DNA of 40,775 nucleotides from Hydrogenophilus sp. (GTDB lineage Bacteria; Pseudomonadota; Gammaproteobacteria; Burkholderiales; Thiobacillaceae): the NCBI GenBank assembly GCA_020692235.1, contig JAIMKU010000012.1, positions 1 through 40,775 on the forward strand, given 5' to 3'. The notes beneath the pieces were generated by a model. The model was not told where the DNA came from. It did not search any database and was given only the letters and a program-made list of their open reading frames with translations. Shown in pieces: positions 9,156 through 18,006 of the stretch; within the stretch, counting starts at the first letter, position 1, and each line of letters opens with the position of its first letter. Position numbers and translations under genes: made by a program.

Positions 9156-9548
9156 TCACGCAGTTGTCCATTCCCGCCAGCCGCCGAGCAATTCGCGCAC
9201 TGCTTCGTCCTGTACCGGCACTGGTAGCGCTTCGTCGATGTGGAAGCGCTGCCGAACCTTGTCCAGGGCGACCTGGTGGAGCGGGTCGTAGTACACCAGC
9301 ACCTTCACCTCGGGCATCGACTGCACCGCCGCCAGCAGGGATTCAAGGTTGCTTAGCCGGTCCCGGAAATCAGGTTGAAAATAGAAATCCGCCACCACCA
9401 CGTCGGGCCGGTTCTTACGCAGCCAGGCAATGGCCTTGCGCACGGCGAATTCGCTGTGGACCTGGTAGCCCAATGCTTCATACACTGCCCGCAGCCGATT
9501 GTGGGTGAGAAACTCGACGACCGCGAGTAATTTGGGTTGTCCTGTCAT
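9156..9548 (-). CDS. Uncharacterised small protein with a receiver-like outline
   Basis: A 130-aa protein I cannot name. It has alternating strands and helices like a CheY-type receiver: LLAVVEFLTHNRLRAVYEAL, then DVVVADFYFQPDF, where D is near the end of a third strand as in a phospho-acceptor, then VKVLVYYDPLH. It lacks the paired acidic residues at the end of strand 1 and I do not see the conserved lysine, so it may be a pseudo-receiver. No signal peptide or membrane segment. The ATG at 9548 follows the hairpin that probably ends the peroxiredoxin transcript. Its end faces fdxA with 20 nt between. Confidence 0.55.
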   Translation of the reverse strand: MTGQPKLLAVVEFLTHNRLRAVYEALGYQVHSEFAVRKAIAWLRKNRPDVVVADFYFQPDFRDRLSNLESLLAAVQSMPEVKVLVYYDPLHQVALDKVRQRFHIDEALPVPVQDEAVRELLGGWREWTTA

Positions 9549-9559
9549 CGACTATGGGA

Positions 9560-9580
9560 AAGGGGGCGCGCGGCCCCCTT
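9560..9580 (-). terminator. GC-rich hairpin, probable terminator of the peroxiredoxin gene
   Basis: AAGGGGGC (9560-9567) and GCCCCCTT (9573-9580) form an 8-bp perfect stem with a 5-nt loop. On the minus strand it stands 21 nt after the peroxiredoxin stop and is followed by TTCCC, a poor T-tract, so termination may be weak or the hairpin may protect the 3' end. Confidence 0.5.
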
Positions 9581-9601
9581 CCGGCTCCACTTTTCCGAGG
9601 C

Positions 9602-9952
9602 TTACAGTTTGTCGGCGTTCTTGGCCAGGTACTCGGCCACGCCGGCGGTCGATGCCTTCATGCCTTCGTCGCCGTGTTTCCAGCCGGCCGGGCAGACTTC
9701 GCCATGCTCTTCGACGAATTGCAGGGCGTCGACCATACGGATCATCTCGTCGATATTGCGGCCGAGCGGTAGGTTGTTGACGACCTGGTGCTGCACGACG
9801 CCGGACTTGTCGATCAGGAATGAACCGCGGAAGGCGACGCCACCGGCGGCTTCGACGTCATAGGCCTTGCAGATTTCGTGCTTGATGTCATTGTTGCCCA
9901 TGACGGCGGCAGCGGTGAAATCGGGTGCTTGTTTGCCAACGAGTACGGCCAT
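9602..9952 (-). pseudogene. 2-Cys peroxiredoxin (AhpC/Prx1 type) lacking its peroxidatic half
   Basis: Two-cysteine peroxiredoxins reduce hydroperoxides with a peroxidatic Cys in an FVCP motif and a resolving Cys in EVCPAGW. From the ATG at 9952 (AGGA upstream) the N-terminus is perfect (MAVLVGKQAPDFTAAAVMG), and from HEICKAYDVEAAGGVAFRGS to the end it is also perfect, including LPLGRNIDEM and EVCPAGWKHGDEG. Between NNDIK and HEICK about 80 residues normally found in this roughly 200-aa family are absent, including the whole peroxidatic FVCP block. The deletion is in frame, so a 116-aa product could be translated but could not be a peroxidase. The junction is near 9885-9895. May be an assembly deletion. 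Confidence 0.85.
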
Positions 9953-10064
9953 TTTGAAGTCCTTTTTGCTTGAATTGAATGGGAACCCGGCCACCTCGTG
10001 AGGCCGACCAGATAGCCGACTAATTAACTACACTTTGACCCGGAAATGAATACCCTGGCCAGAC

Positions 10065-12533
10065 TCAGGCCGCTTTCTTACGCCGTACCGGTTTCTTGGC
10101 GGGGCCTTTTGCGATCTTGGCGGCAAGCAATGCCAAGGCATCGTCCAGGCCGATTGAATCCGGTGTCATGTCCTTGGGCAGGGTGGCATTGACCTTGTTG
10201 TGGCTGACATAGGGGCCGTAGCGGCCATCCTTGACCATGATCGGTTTGCCGTCTTCCGGATGCTTGCCGACTTCCCTGCCGGGGTTGCCGCCGCCGCGTC
10301 CGACGGCCGGTGCGGCCAGCACCTCTAGCGCCTGGGCCAGGTCGATGGCGTAGACGTCATAGCGTTTCGGGATTGATTTGAATTTGCCGTCGTGCAGCAG
10401 ATACGGCCCAAACCGGCCTATGTTGGCGACGATGGGCAGACCGGTCAGTGGGTTGTGACCCACTTCACGAGGCAGCGAGAGCAGCACCAGGGCAGTCGCC
10501 AGATCGGCGGCTTCGACCGGCTTGTCCTTGGGCCAGGAGGCGCGACGCGGCTTCGGTGCCTTTTTGTCGGTCGGCATGTCGCCCACCTGGACATACCAGC
10601 CAAACCGGCCATTGAGCAACTTGATGGACATGCCGGTGGTCGGGTCCGGGCCGAGGACGATGTCCTCGCCGGGGGCCGGCTGGTCACCATAAGGTCGGGT
10701 GTAATCGCATTCCGGGTAGCCGGAGCAGCCGATGAACAGGCCGCGCTTGCTTGATTGCAGCAGCAAGGGCTTGCCGCACTTCGGGCAGACTTCCTCGATC
10801 GGACAACCCCGATCAACTTGGGCCTTGGCCGCCAACTGCCCGGAAAACTGGCCCCAGAATTCGGCCATCACCGGCACCCATTCACGGGCACCGCTGGCGA
10901 TGTCGTCCAGCTCGTCCTCGAAGTGGGCGGTGAAGTCGTAGTCGACGTAGTCGTGGAAATGCCGGGTCAGAAAACAGTTCACCAGCCGGCCCATGGCCGT
11001 TGGTTGAAAGCGTTTTTTCTCCAGCAGCGCATATTCCCGATCGAGCAGGGTGGAGATGATGCTGGCGTAGGTGGAGGGTCGGCCAATGCCGTATTCCTCC
11101 AGGGTCTTGACCAGGCTGGCCTCGGAATATCGGGGCGGCGGCTGGGTGAAATGCCGCTCGCCATACAGCTTGTCCAGCGGCACGCTTTCAGCCTCGATCA
11201 GGGGCGGTAGCTTGGCCTCGTCCTCGCTGTCGCTGGGCTCATCCTCGTCTTCCCGGTAGACCGCCAGGAAACCCGGGAAGGCCACGGTCTGGCCGTTGGC
11301 CCGGAACAGGGTCTTGTTCGACCCGACCGCGATGTCCACCGCCACGGTGTCCAGTTCGGCCGGGGCCATCTGGCTCGCCAGGGCACGCTTCCAGACCATC
11401 TCGTAGAGCCGGAACTGGTCGTGGTTGAGGTGATCCTTAAGGCTATCCGGCGTCCGATCGATGGCCGTGGGCCGGATCGCCTCGTGGGCCTCCTGGGCGT
11501 TCTTGGCCTTGCTGCGGTAGGTTGGCGCCTTGGCCGGCAGGTAATCGGCCGTGAAGGTCTGGCCGATGTAGGCGCGGATGTCGGCGATGGCATCCTGGGA
11601 CAGATTCACCGAATCGGTCCGCATATAAGTTATGAGGCCTATCGCGCCCTTGCCGGTATCGATGCCCTCATAAAGCTGCTGGGCGGTGCGCATGGCCCGC
11701 TCGGCGGAGAAGCCTAACTTGCGCACGGACTCCTGTTGCAGGGTCGAGGTGGTGAACGGTGCGGCCGGTTGGCGCTGGCGACGCTTTTTTTCGACCTTGG
11801 CCACGGTGCCTTCGGTGGTTTGGGCCAAATCGGCGATGATTTCATTGCTACGGGCCTCGGTCTCGACCGAGAACTGCTGGATCTTGTCGCCGGCGTACTG
11901 GGTCAGGCGGGCGCTGAACGGCTGCTTGCCCTTATGGCTATCCAGATGCAGGGTCCAGTACTCACGTGCGGTGAACCGCTCGATCTCCTCCTCGCGCTCG
12001 ACGATGAGCCGCAGTGCCGGGCTTTGCACACGGCCGGCGGAGAGGCCGGGACTGATCTTTTTCCAGAGCAGGGGCGACAGATTGAAGCCGACCAAATAAT
12101 CCAGCGCCCGCCTGGCCTGTTGCGCGTTGACCAGGTCCATGGCCACCGCGCGCGGATTGGCGACCGCCTCCTTGACGGCCCGCTCGGTAATCTCGTAAAA
12201 CGCCACCCGCTTGGTGGGCACCTTGTCCAGTAGCTTGCGGGTCTTGAGTATCTCGGTCAGGTGCCAGGCGATGGCCTCGCCTTCGCGGTCCGGGTCGGTT
12301 GCGATCAAGACTTCATCGGCCTTCTTCACCGCCTTGGCAATCGCCTCCACGTGGCGGATGTTGTGCTCGATCAACTCGTACTTCATGGCGAAGTCGTGAT
12401 CGGTATCCACCGATCCGGTTCTGGGGGTCAGATCGCGGACATGACCATAGCTGGCCAATACCTCGAAGTCGGCCCCCAGGTATTTTTTTAGTGTTTTCGC
12501 CTTGGAGGGCGATTCGACAATGAGCAGTCGCAT
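10065..12533 (-). CDS. topA: DNA topoisomerase I
   Basis: Type IA topoisomerase that relaxes negative supercoils. From ATG 12533 the protein is 822 aa: Toprim domain first (MRLLIVESPSKAKTLKKYLG, ATDPDREGEAIAWHL), then the central domains with NAQQARRALDYLVGFNLSP and SAGRVQSPALRLIVERE, the catalytic tyrosine in GLITYMRTDSVNLS, and EAHEAIRPT. A C4 zinc finger (CPKCGKPLL then CSGYPEC) is followed by repeats of the C-terminal topoisomerase type (GRFGWYV, GRFGPYLLHDGKFKSIP, GRYGPYVSHN) and a basic tail AKKPVRRKKAA. The frame is open further upstream to 12677, but that would overlap smg. It follows smg by 10 nt. Confidence 0.97.
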   Translation of the reverse strand: MRLLIVESPSKAKTLKKYLGADFEVLASYGHVRDLTPRTGSVDTDHDFAMKYELIEHNIRHVEAIAKAVKKADEVLIATDPDREGEAIAWHLTEILKTRKLLDKVPTKRVAFYEITERAVKEAVANPRAVAMDLVNAQQARRALDYLVGFNLSPLLWKKISPGLSAGRVQSPALRLIVEREEEIERFTAREYWTLHLDSHKGKQPFSARLTQYAGDKIQQFSVETEARSNEIIADLAQTTEGTVAKVEKKRRQRQPAAPFTTSTLQQESVRKLGFSAERAMRTAQQLYEGIDTGKGAIGLITYMRTDSVNLSQDAIADIRAYIGQTFTADYLPAKAPTYRSKAKNAQEAHEAIRPTAIDRTPDSLKDHLNHDQFRLYEMVWKRALASQMAPAELDTVAVDIAVGSNKTLFRANGQTVAFPGFLAVYREDEDEPSDSEDEAKLPPLIEAESVPLDKLYGERHFTQPPPRYSEASLVKTLEEYGIGRPSTYASIISTLLDREYALLEKKRFQPTAMGRLVNCFLTRHFHDYVDYDFTAHFEDELDDIASGAREWVPVMAEFWGQFSGQLAAKAQVDRGCPIEEVCPKCGKPLLLQSSKRGLFIGCSGYPECDYTRPYGDQPAPGEDIVLGPDPTTGMSIKLLNGRFGWYVQVGDMPTDKKAPKPRRASWPKDKPVEAADLATALVLLSLPREVGHNPLTGLPIVANIGRFGPYLLHDGKFKSIPKRYDVYAIDLAQALEVLAAPAVGRGGGNPGREVGKHPEDGKPIMVKDGRYGPYVSHNKVNATLPKDMTPDSIGLDDALALLAAKIAKGPAKKPVRRKKAA

Positions 12534-12543
12534 GGCTGGCGGC

Positions 12544-12999
12544 TTAATGATAGGTAGGCGTGTGGTCCTCGCCGGCCCGTACCAGGTCTTCCAACCAGAT
12601 GGCGTCGTCGGGGCCGTGAAGGCGGGAAATGGCCAGCAAGGTAAGCCATTTGATCTTTTCGGCGGGGACTTCGACATCTTCCAGCGCCAGCGCCTGGTCG
12701 ATTACCCATTCCCGTGCCTGGCCTGGCAACAGGCCGGCATTCTCCAGATGCATCAGAAAGCCGACGCCTTCCGGGTCGAGCCGACGTTGTTCCTCGGCGG
12801 TATAACAGCGCAAACCCAGACCGCTTGAAGCGCCGGCCTCGGGGTCGAGCATTTCCAGAACCTTCAGCCAATCCAGGGCGCGATCGACGTCGTCGGCCTC
12901 AAAGCCGACCGCGACGAGCTTGCGCGACAAGGTTTCGACATCGGGGTGGACGTCGGCGACCAGGTAGTTGTCATAGAGATAGAGCAGGATATCGAACAT
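12544..12999 (-). CDS. smg: Smg family protein (DUF494)
   Basis: A 151-residue cytoplasmic protein of the Smg/DUF494 family, which is found almost always between dprA and topA in beta- and gammaproteobacteria; its molecular role is unknown. The characteristic start MFDILLYLYDNYL and the late block EWVIDQALALEDVE plus KWLTLLAISR are present, and length is normal (E. coli 157 aa). It starts 3 nt after the dprA stop and ends 10 nt before topA, so the three are surely cotranscribed. Confidence 0.9.
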   Translation of the reverse strand: MFDILLYLYDNYLVADVHPDVETLSRKLVAVGFEADDVDRALDWLKVLEMLDPEAGASSGLGLRCYTAEEQRRLDPEGVGFLMHLENAGLLPGQAREWVIDQALALEDVEVPAEKIKWLTLLAISRLHGPDDAIWLEDLVRAGEDHTPTYH

Positions 13000-13002
13000 T
13001 TT

Positions 13003-14085
13003 TCAGTACAGTCGTTGATAAAGACCGCCCGGTAGCAATGCCACCCGGCCCGCCATCTCGTGCGTGAAAAGCATGGCCGAAAGGCTCTCCACCGTCAAGC
13101 GACTACGCACAGCCAGTTCATCTAGACTAATCGGATTGGCGCCCATCTGCTCAAGCAGGGGGTCGGCGGTGGCCGCCGGAAGCGTCTCCTGAGCGGCCAG
13201 TTCGATGGCCCATGGCAGGTTCAGTTCCTCAAGAATATCGGCGGCCGATTCGACCAGCTTGGCCCCTTGCTTGATTAAATGATGGCAACCCTTGGCCAGC
13301 GGCGAGTGGATCGAACCGGGGATGGCGAATACATCGCGGCCCTGCTCGGCGGCGAGCCGGGCGGTGATCAACGAGCCCGATTGGTGTGCGGCCTCCACCA
13401 CCAGTACACCGAGTGACAAACCGCTGATAAGCCGGTTGCGGCGGGGGAAGTGACCGGGCCGGGGCGGCGTTCCGAGGGCGAACTCGGAGACCAGCGCGCC
13501 GCTGGCCGCCAGCCGATGGGCCAGGTCCCGATTCTTGGCCGGGTAAACTCGGTCCAGGCCAGTGCCGACGACCGCTACACCGGTGCCATTGCCGGCCAGA
13601 CCGCCCTCGTGGGCAGCGGTGTCGATGCCGTCGGCCAAGCCGCTGACGATGGTCAGGCCGGCCTCGGCCAGGGCCTGGGCGAAGGCCTGGGCATCACGCC
13701 TGCCCTGCGCGGTGGCGGTGCGACTGCCGACGATGGCCAACATGGGCCTGCGCAAGGCCGCACGTTGACCCTTGACGTACAGCCAGGCCGGGGCATCCGG
13801 CACGTTGCGTAGCGTTTCCGGATAATCCGGATCGGTCCAGGTAATTAGATGGGCGTCGGGTGCCGCCAGCCAGTCCAGGGTTTTGATATGGTCGTCCGGC
13901 TTTACCGGCGTATTCAGGGCGGCGGCGAGCCGGTCGCCGACAATCGGGCTCAGCAGTCCGGCCGGGGCGGCGAAGATGTCCGCCGGCGCCGGGAAACGCG
14001 CCAGCAGACGGCGGGCCGTGTCCGGCCCCAGACCTGGGATCGCCTCCAGGGCAAGCCAGTAGAGGGCGTCGGCCGGCGCGGTCAA
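13003..14085 (-). CDS. dprA: DNA processing protein DprA
   Basis: DprA binds incoming single-stranded DNA in natural transformation and loads RecA. The 360 residues show an N-terminal helix-hairpin-helix part (ALEAIPGLGPDTARRLLARF), the Rossmann-like core (MLAIVGSRTATAQGRRDA, TIVSGLADGIDTAAHEGGL, GTGLDRVYPAKNRDL, FPRRNRLISGLS, EAAHQSGSLITARLA, FAIPGSIHSPLAKGCHHLI) and the C-terminal winged-helix DML1-type domain. The start is a TTG whose TTGA overlaps the stop of the LysM gene by translational coupling. Full competence machinery is not visible in this window, so a role in uptake is inference from the family. Confidence 0.95.
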   Translation of the reverse strand: MTAPADALYWLALEAIPGLGPDTARRLLARFPAPADIFAAPAGLLSPIVGDRLAAALNTPVKPDDHIKTLDWLAAPDAHLITWTDPDYPETLRNVPDAPAWLYVKGQRAALRRPMLAIVGSRTATAQGRRDAQAFAQALAEAGLTIVSGLADGIDTAAHEGGLAGNGTGVAVVGTGLDRVYPAKNRDLAHRLAASGALVSEFALGTPPRPGHFPRRNRLISGLSLGVLVVEAAHQSGSLITARLAAEQGRDVFAIPGSIHSPLAKGCHHLIKQGAKLVESAADILEELNLPWAIELAAQETLPAATADPLLEQMGANPISLDELAVRSRLTVESLSAMLFTHEMAGRVALLPGGLYQRLY

Positions 14086-15467
14086 GGATTCTTGACGGTA
14101 TCGAGCAGGTAGATGGGATTGGCCGAGTCCATGACCAGGCCATAGGCCACATGGTCGAACACCCGGTAGATGAGGATATGACCGGTCTCGACGTCCGGCA
14201 ACTTGACATTCATCGGGCGGCAGTGACGCTCATAGACATCCTTGGGCTCGAACGCCTGGCCGAAGCTGATTTGCTTGCCAGGCTTCAGGCAGCCGATGTC
14301 CATATAGGCCCATTTATGCGTCTTCGCTGTCTGCGTGGCCGGGCAGTCGATCATGGTCTCGGCGGGGTCATGAAACTCGTTGGCGGCGACCTTTTCACCG
14401 GGCTTCAGACACCGCTGGTCGATGTAGCGCCAGCCCCGACGGCCATCCGGGTAGATGCGGAAGAAGAAATCGAAGGGGTCGACCAGGTCGACGACTTCTT
14501 CGCCGAAATTCTTGTATTGGACCTGATGGGCGCGTTCTTTATCAGCGTCGAGGTAGCCACTCTTTGGCGTGAACGGGGCCAGGCGGCTGCCGTTGGCATC
14601 GGGGCCGATCGCCCTGCCTGCGCGATATACGGTCAGCACATGACCTAACTCCAGACCGTCGAGACGGCCCCGGTTGACGATCACGGTTGAATATTTGGCG
14701 GCTGCCTGGCTGCCGCCAAAGGCGGAGACGATCTTGCCTGCGATCGGTTTTTCCGGCGCACGGGGGATGAAATCGACGCCGTCCATCGTTGCCGCCAGGA
14801 TGAGACGGTCGCCCATCTGTACTTCCTGGTCGACGCTGACGATGGCCAGGGTGGCGGGCGAACCCGGCTCCAGGATGTCGGCATCGCCGACATAGGCGAC
14901 CTCGCGGGCGAGCTCGGCGTCGGTATCCGGGTCTTTGAGCGCCTTGCCGACCCGAACGATATTCCATTTGCCGTTGTCAGCCTTGACGCCGCTGGCATAG
15001 ACCCGGTCGCCGATGGTCAGCAGTTTGCGGTTATCCTCGGCGGCGATCAGGGTCGGGGCATCGGCCAACGAGTCCACGCTGGCGACCGACGGCCGGCGCA
15101 GGAAGGTCTCGACGGCGCTGAAAGGGATCGTGGGAATGGCCTGCCTGGTTTCCGGCAGGGCCTCGGAATGGAGGCTGGGCGATAGTTTGGTCGTGGTCAT
15201 GACCGAGAGCCGGGGCCCTTGCGGGGTCATGACCAAATAAATGACGTCGCCGGGATAAATCCAGTGTGGGTTCTTGATCCGATCGCGGTTGGTCTGCCAG
15301 AGCTCCGGCCATTTCCATGGTGATTTCAGGAATTTCGCCGAGATGTCCCAAAGCGTATCGCCCTTGACCACCACGTGCCGGTCCGGTGCATTCTCCCGAA
15401 GCTGAATGGTATCGGCCGCCGCCGCGAACGAAGCGGCTAGCAGGGCGATCAAAGCCAGTTTACGCAT
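14082..15467 (-). CDS. LysM-domain exported protein
   Basis: A 461-aa secreted or periplasmic protein. It starts with a signal peptide (MRKLALIALLAASFAAAADT) and has one LysM peptidoglycan-binding module at about residues 30-80 (VVVKGDTLWDISAKFLKSPW, ending GDVIYLV). The rest, about 380 residues, is the conserved extension of the betaproteobacterial LysM protein that sits upstream of dprA; it includes GDRVYASG, GDRLILAA and VNRGRLDGLELGHVLTVYRAG, which suggest beta-rich folds like those in cell-surface anchoring proteins. The part from roughly 300 onward has several cysteines (CLKPGEKV, DCPATQ, CLKPGKQI, RHCRPM). It opens the lysM-dprA-smg-topA operon and diverges from def. Function beyond wall binding is not known. 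Confidence 0.85.
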   Translation of the reverse strand: MRKLALIALLAASFAAAADTIQLRENAPDRHVVVKGDTLWDISAKFLKSPWKWPELWQTNRDRIKNPHWIYPGDVIYLVMTPQGPRLSVMTTTKLSPSLHSEALPETRQAIPTIPFSAVETFLRRPSVASVDSLADAPTLIAAEDNRKLLTIGDRVYASGVKADNGKWNIVRVGKALKDPDTDAELAREVAYVGDADILEPGSPATLAIVSVDQEVQMGDRLILAATMDGVDFIPRAPEKPIAGKIVSAFGGSQAAAKYSTVIVNRGRLDGLELGHVLTVYRAGRAIGPDANGSRLAPFTPKSGYLDADKERAHQVQYKNFGEEVVDLVDPFDFFFRIYPDGRRGWRYIDQRCLKPGEKVAANEFHDPAETMIDCPATQTAKTHKWAYMDIGCLKPGKQISFGQAFEPKDVYERHCRPMNVKLPDVETGHILIYRVFDHVAYGLVMDSANPIYLLDTVKNP

Positions 15468-15489
15468 GATCCTGCCTCTGATGATTCGG

Positions 15490-15517
15490 TTGTTGAGGGG
15501 GTACTAAGTTTTATACT
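15490..15517 (+). promoter_or_regulatory. Possible promoter of the def operon
   Basis: TTGTTG (15490-15495), a 16-bp spacer and TATACT (15512-15517) lie 62 nt upstream of the def ATG in the 112-nt divergent region shared with the LysM gene. Prediction by eye. Confidence 0.4.
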
Positions 15518-15579
15518 ATTCACTGAAGCGCTAACTTAAACCAATTTCTCGGAATTTGCACCCATGTGAAGGTTAGATA

Positions 15580-16083
15580 ATGGCCTTGTTGAAAATCTTG
15601 CAGTACCCCGACCGCCGACTGCACACCCTGGCCGAGCCGGTTACCGAGGTGACCGATGCGATTCGCCGCTTGGCGGCGGACATGGCCGAAACCATGTATA
15701 CCGCCCCTGGCGTGGGCCTTGCCGCGACTCAGGTGGACCGGCATATACGCATGATCGTGATCGACGTCAGCGAGAAAAAGGATGACTTGAAGGTATACAT
15801 CAACCCGGAAATACTGGAACGGGATGGCGAAGTTTGCCATGAAGAAGGTTGTCTCTCGGTGCCCGGTATCTATGAAAAGGTCAGCCGTGCCGAACATGTC
15901 AGGATTCGAGCACAAAACGCCGAGGGCCAACTGTTTGAGCAGGAGGCGCATAGCCTTTTAGCTACCTGCCTGCAACATGAAATCGACCATTTGCATGGCC
16001 GGGTATTCGTGGAATACCTGTCGCGCCTTAAACAGGATCGGATACGGAACAAATTGTTGAAGCAACAACGGGAAACCATGTAA
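15580..16083 (+). CDS. def: Peptide deformylase
   Basis: Removes the formyl group from the first methionine of new proteins, using a metal ion. The 167 residues carry all three motifs: GVGLAATQ (44-51), EEGCLS with metal ligand Cys91, and QHEIDHLHG with ligands His133 and His137 and catalytic Glu134. Length equals E. coli Def (169). It precedes fmt, which performs the opposite reaction on the initiator tRNA; def-fmt pairing is near universal. Confidence 0.97.
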   Translation: MALLKILQYPDRRLHTLAEPVTEVTDAIRRLAADMAETMYTAPGVGLAATQVDRHIRMIVIDVSEKKDDLKVYINPEILERDGEVCHEEGCLSVPGIYEKVSRAEHVRIRAQNAEGQLFEQEAHSLLATCLQHEIDHLHGRVFVEYLSRLKQDRIRNKLLKQQRETM

Positions 16084-16106
16084 ATCAGAGACAATAAATA
16101 ATAAAT

Positions 16107-16149
16107 AAAGGCGTGATGCGTGCCGGAACAGTGTATTTGTCACGCCTTT
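16107..16149. repeat. 10-bp perfect inverted repeat between def and fmt
   Basis: AAAGGCGTGA (16107-16116) pairs exactly with TCACGCCTTT (16140-16149) around a 23-nt loop. Eight bases later comes a T6 run (16158-16163). It might act as an attenuator or partial terminator inside the def-fmt operon, or as an mRNA-stability hairpin. The frame of fmt can be read through it, but the fmt start lies downstream. Confidence 0.6.
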
Positions 16150-16181
16150 GCGCCACGCTTTTTTGTTTGTCACTCAATCTT

Positions 16182-17093
16182 ATGAAACTCATATTCGCAG
16201 GCACTCCGGAGTTCGCCGCCCGGGCCTTGGCCGCACTGATCGCGGCTGGCCATGACATCCCGCTGGTGCTGACCCAGCCCGACCGGCCGGCGGGCCGAGG
16301 CATGAAGCTGAAACCGAGCCCGGTCAAGGAACTGGCCCTGGCCCATGGTCTGACGGTCGGACAGCCGGAAACACTGAAGACGGCGGCCGCGCGCCAGGCC
16401 ATTGCCGATGTCGCGCCCGAGGTCATGGTGGTCGCCGCCTATGGCCTGATCCTGCCTGAGGACGTGTTACTCATCCCCAGACTGGGTTGCATCAATATCC
16501 ACGCCTCCTTGCTGCCCCGCTGGCGCGGCGCGGCGCCGATCCAACGGGCCATCGAGGCCGGCGACGACGAAACTGGCATTACCCTGATGCGGATGGACAA
16601 GGGGCTCGATACCGGTGCCCTGCTCAGTCGCCATCCGTTGCCTATCGCATCGGACGACACGGCCGCCAGTCTGCACGACAAACTGGCGCAATTGGGCGCG
16701 GCGGCCATAGTCGATCTGTTGCCCAGGTTGACCGCGACCCGCGCCGTCGCCCAGGACGAGCGCCTGGCCTGCTATGCGGCCAAGATCGGCAAAGACGAGG
16801 CGCGCATCGACTGGAGTCTGCCCGCCGAGGTGCTGGATCGTCGCATCCGCGCCTTCAACCCGTTTCCCGGCGCGGTGACCCAATCCCTGGGTGGGCCGCT
16901 GAAAATATGGCTGGCGCGACCCATTGCCGGCCTTGGCCAGCCGGGCGAGGTGTTGTCCGCCGCGCCCTTGCGCGTGGCCTGCGGCGAGGGCGCGCTGGAG
17001 TTGTTGGTGGTTCAGAAGGCGGGCGCTAAGCGTCTGCCCGCCGCGGCCTATGTCGCCGGTACCGGGATAGTGCCCGGACAACGCATGGGATAA
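16182..17093 (+). CDS. fmt: Methionyl-tRNA formyltransferase
   Basis: Formylates initiator Met-tRNA using 10-formyl-tetrahydrofolate. From ATG 16182 the protein is 303 aa, beginning [20 protein letters not shown]. Catalytic residues are visible: Asn105 and His107 in [19 protein letters not shown], and Asp143 in GLDTGA. The C-terminal OB-like domain ([26 protein letters not shown]) binds the tRNA. The frame extends upstream to 16113, but homology sets the start at 16182. It is followed by htpX after 64 nt. Confidence 0.96.
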   Translation: MKLIFAGTPEFAARALAALIAAGHDIPLVLTQPDRPAGRGMKLKPSPVKELALAHGLTVGQPETLKTAAARQAIADVAPEVMVVAAYGLILPEDVLLIPRLGCINIHASLLPRWRGAAPIQRAIEAGDDETGITLMRMDKGLDTGALLSRHPLPIASDDTAASLHDKLAQLGAAAIVDLLPRLTATRAVAQDERLACYAAKIGKDEARIDWSLPAEVLDRRIRAFNPFPGAVTQSLGGPLKIWLARPIAGLGQPGEVLSAAPLRVACGEGALELLVVQKAGAKRLPAAAYVAGTGIVPGQRMG

Positions 17094-17157
17094 TTGATTT
17101 TTCCCGCGCCGCCCTTATCTTTGCGGCCATCGAATCTTATTTTCGGAGTGAACGGAT

Positions 17158-18006
17158 ATGTTGAATAACTGGCTCAAAACGACCCTGCTGATGGCGGCCA
17201 TCGTCGCCCTGTTTGGTACCGTCGGCATGGTGCTCGGTGGCGCCCAGGGTATGTTGATCGCCCTGTTGCTGGGCGGCGCGATGAACCTGTGGGCCTACTG
17301 GAACTCGGACAAGATGGTCCTGCGTCAGTACCAGGCACAGGAGGTCGACGCCCAGACTGGCGGCGAGTATTACGCCATGGTCCGGGACCTGGCGCAGCGG
17401 GCGGGGCTGCCCATGCCCAAGGTCTATATCATCGACGAGGCCCAGCCCAACGCCTTTGCCACCGGTCGCAATCCGGAGCACGCCGCCGTGGCCGCCACCC
17501 GTGGCATCCTGGCGATGCTCAGCGCCCGCGAGTTGCGCGGCGTCATGGCGCATGAACTGACCCATGTCAAAAATCGCGACATCCTGACCTCGACCATTAC
17601 CGCGACCGTGGCCGGCGCCATTTCCAGCCTGGCCCAGTTCGGTATGTTCTTCGGTGGCGGCGACCGCGAACGGCCGAATTTCATCGTCCAACTGGTCATC
17701 ATGATCCTGGCGCCGTTGGCGGCGATGTTGATCCAGATGGCCATCTCCCGCGCCCGCGAATTTGGCGCCGACCGTGGCGGCGCCGAGATTTCCGGTGATC
17801 CAGAGGCCCTGGCCAGCGCCTTGCGCCGGATCGAGGCTCATGCCCAGGGTACGCCCATGGCGCCGGCCGAGATGCACCCCGAGACCGCCCAGATGATGAT
17901 CGTCAACCCGCTCACCGGCGGTGACCTGCGTGGTCTGTTCCGCACCCACCCGGCAACCGAAGAGCGAGTCAGCCGCCTTCTGGCCATGGCCAGGCACGGC
18001 GGCTGA
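17158..18006 (+). CDS. htpX: Membrane zinc metalloprotease HtpX
   Basis: An inner-membrane M48-family protease that degrades damaged membrane proteins. Of its 282 residues, two N-terminal membrane segments lie at about 8-48, the zinc motif HELTH at 132-136 (with preceding RELRGVMA), another hydrophobic pair at about 150-195, and the third-ligand region [15 protein letters not shown] near 197-211. Length is close to E. coli HtpX (293). Its TGA is directly followed by the GTG start of rsmB, so the two are translationally linked. Confidence 0.95.
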   Translation: MLNNWLKTTLLMAAIVALFGTVGMVLGGAQGMLIALLLGGAMNLWAYWNSDKMVLRQYQAQEVDAQTGGEYYAMVRDLAQRAGLPMPKVYIIDEAQPNAFATGRNPEHAAVAATRGILAMLSARELRGVMAHELTHVKNRDILTSTITATVAGAISSLAQFGMFFGGGDRERPNFIVQLVIMILAPLAAMLIQMAISRAREFGADRGGAEISGDPEALASALRRIEAHAQGTPMAPAEMHPETAQMMIVNPLTGGDLRGLFRTHPATEERVSRLLAMARHGG

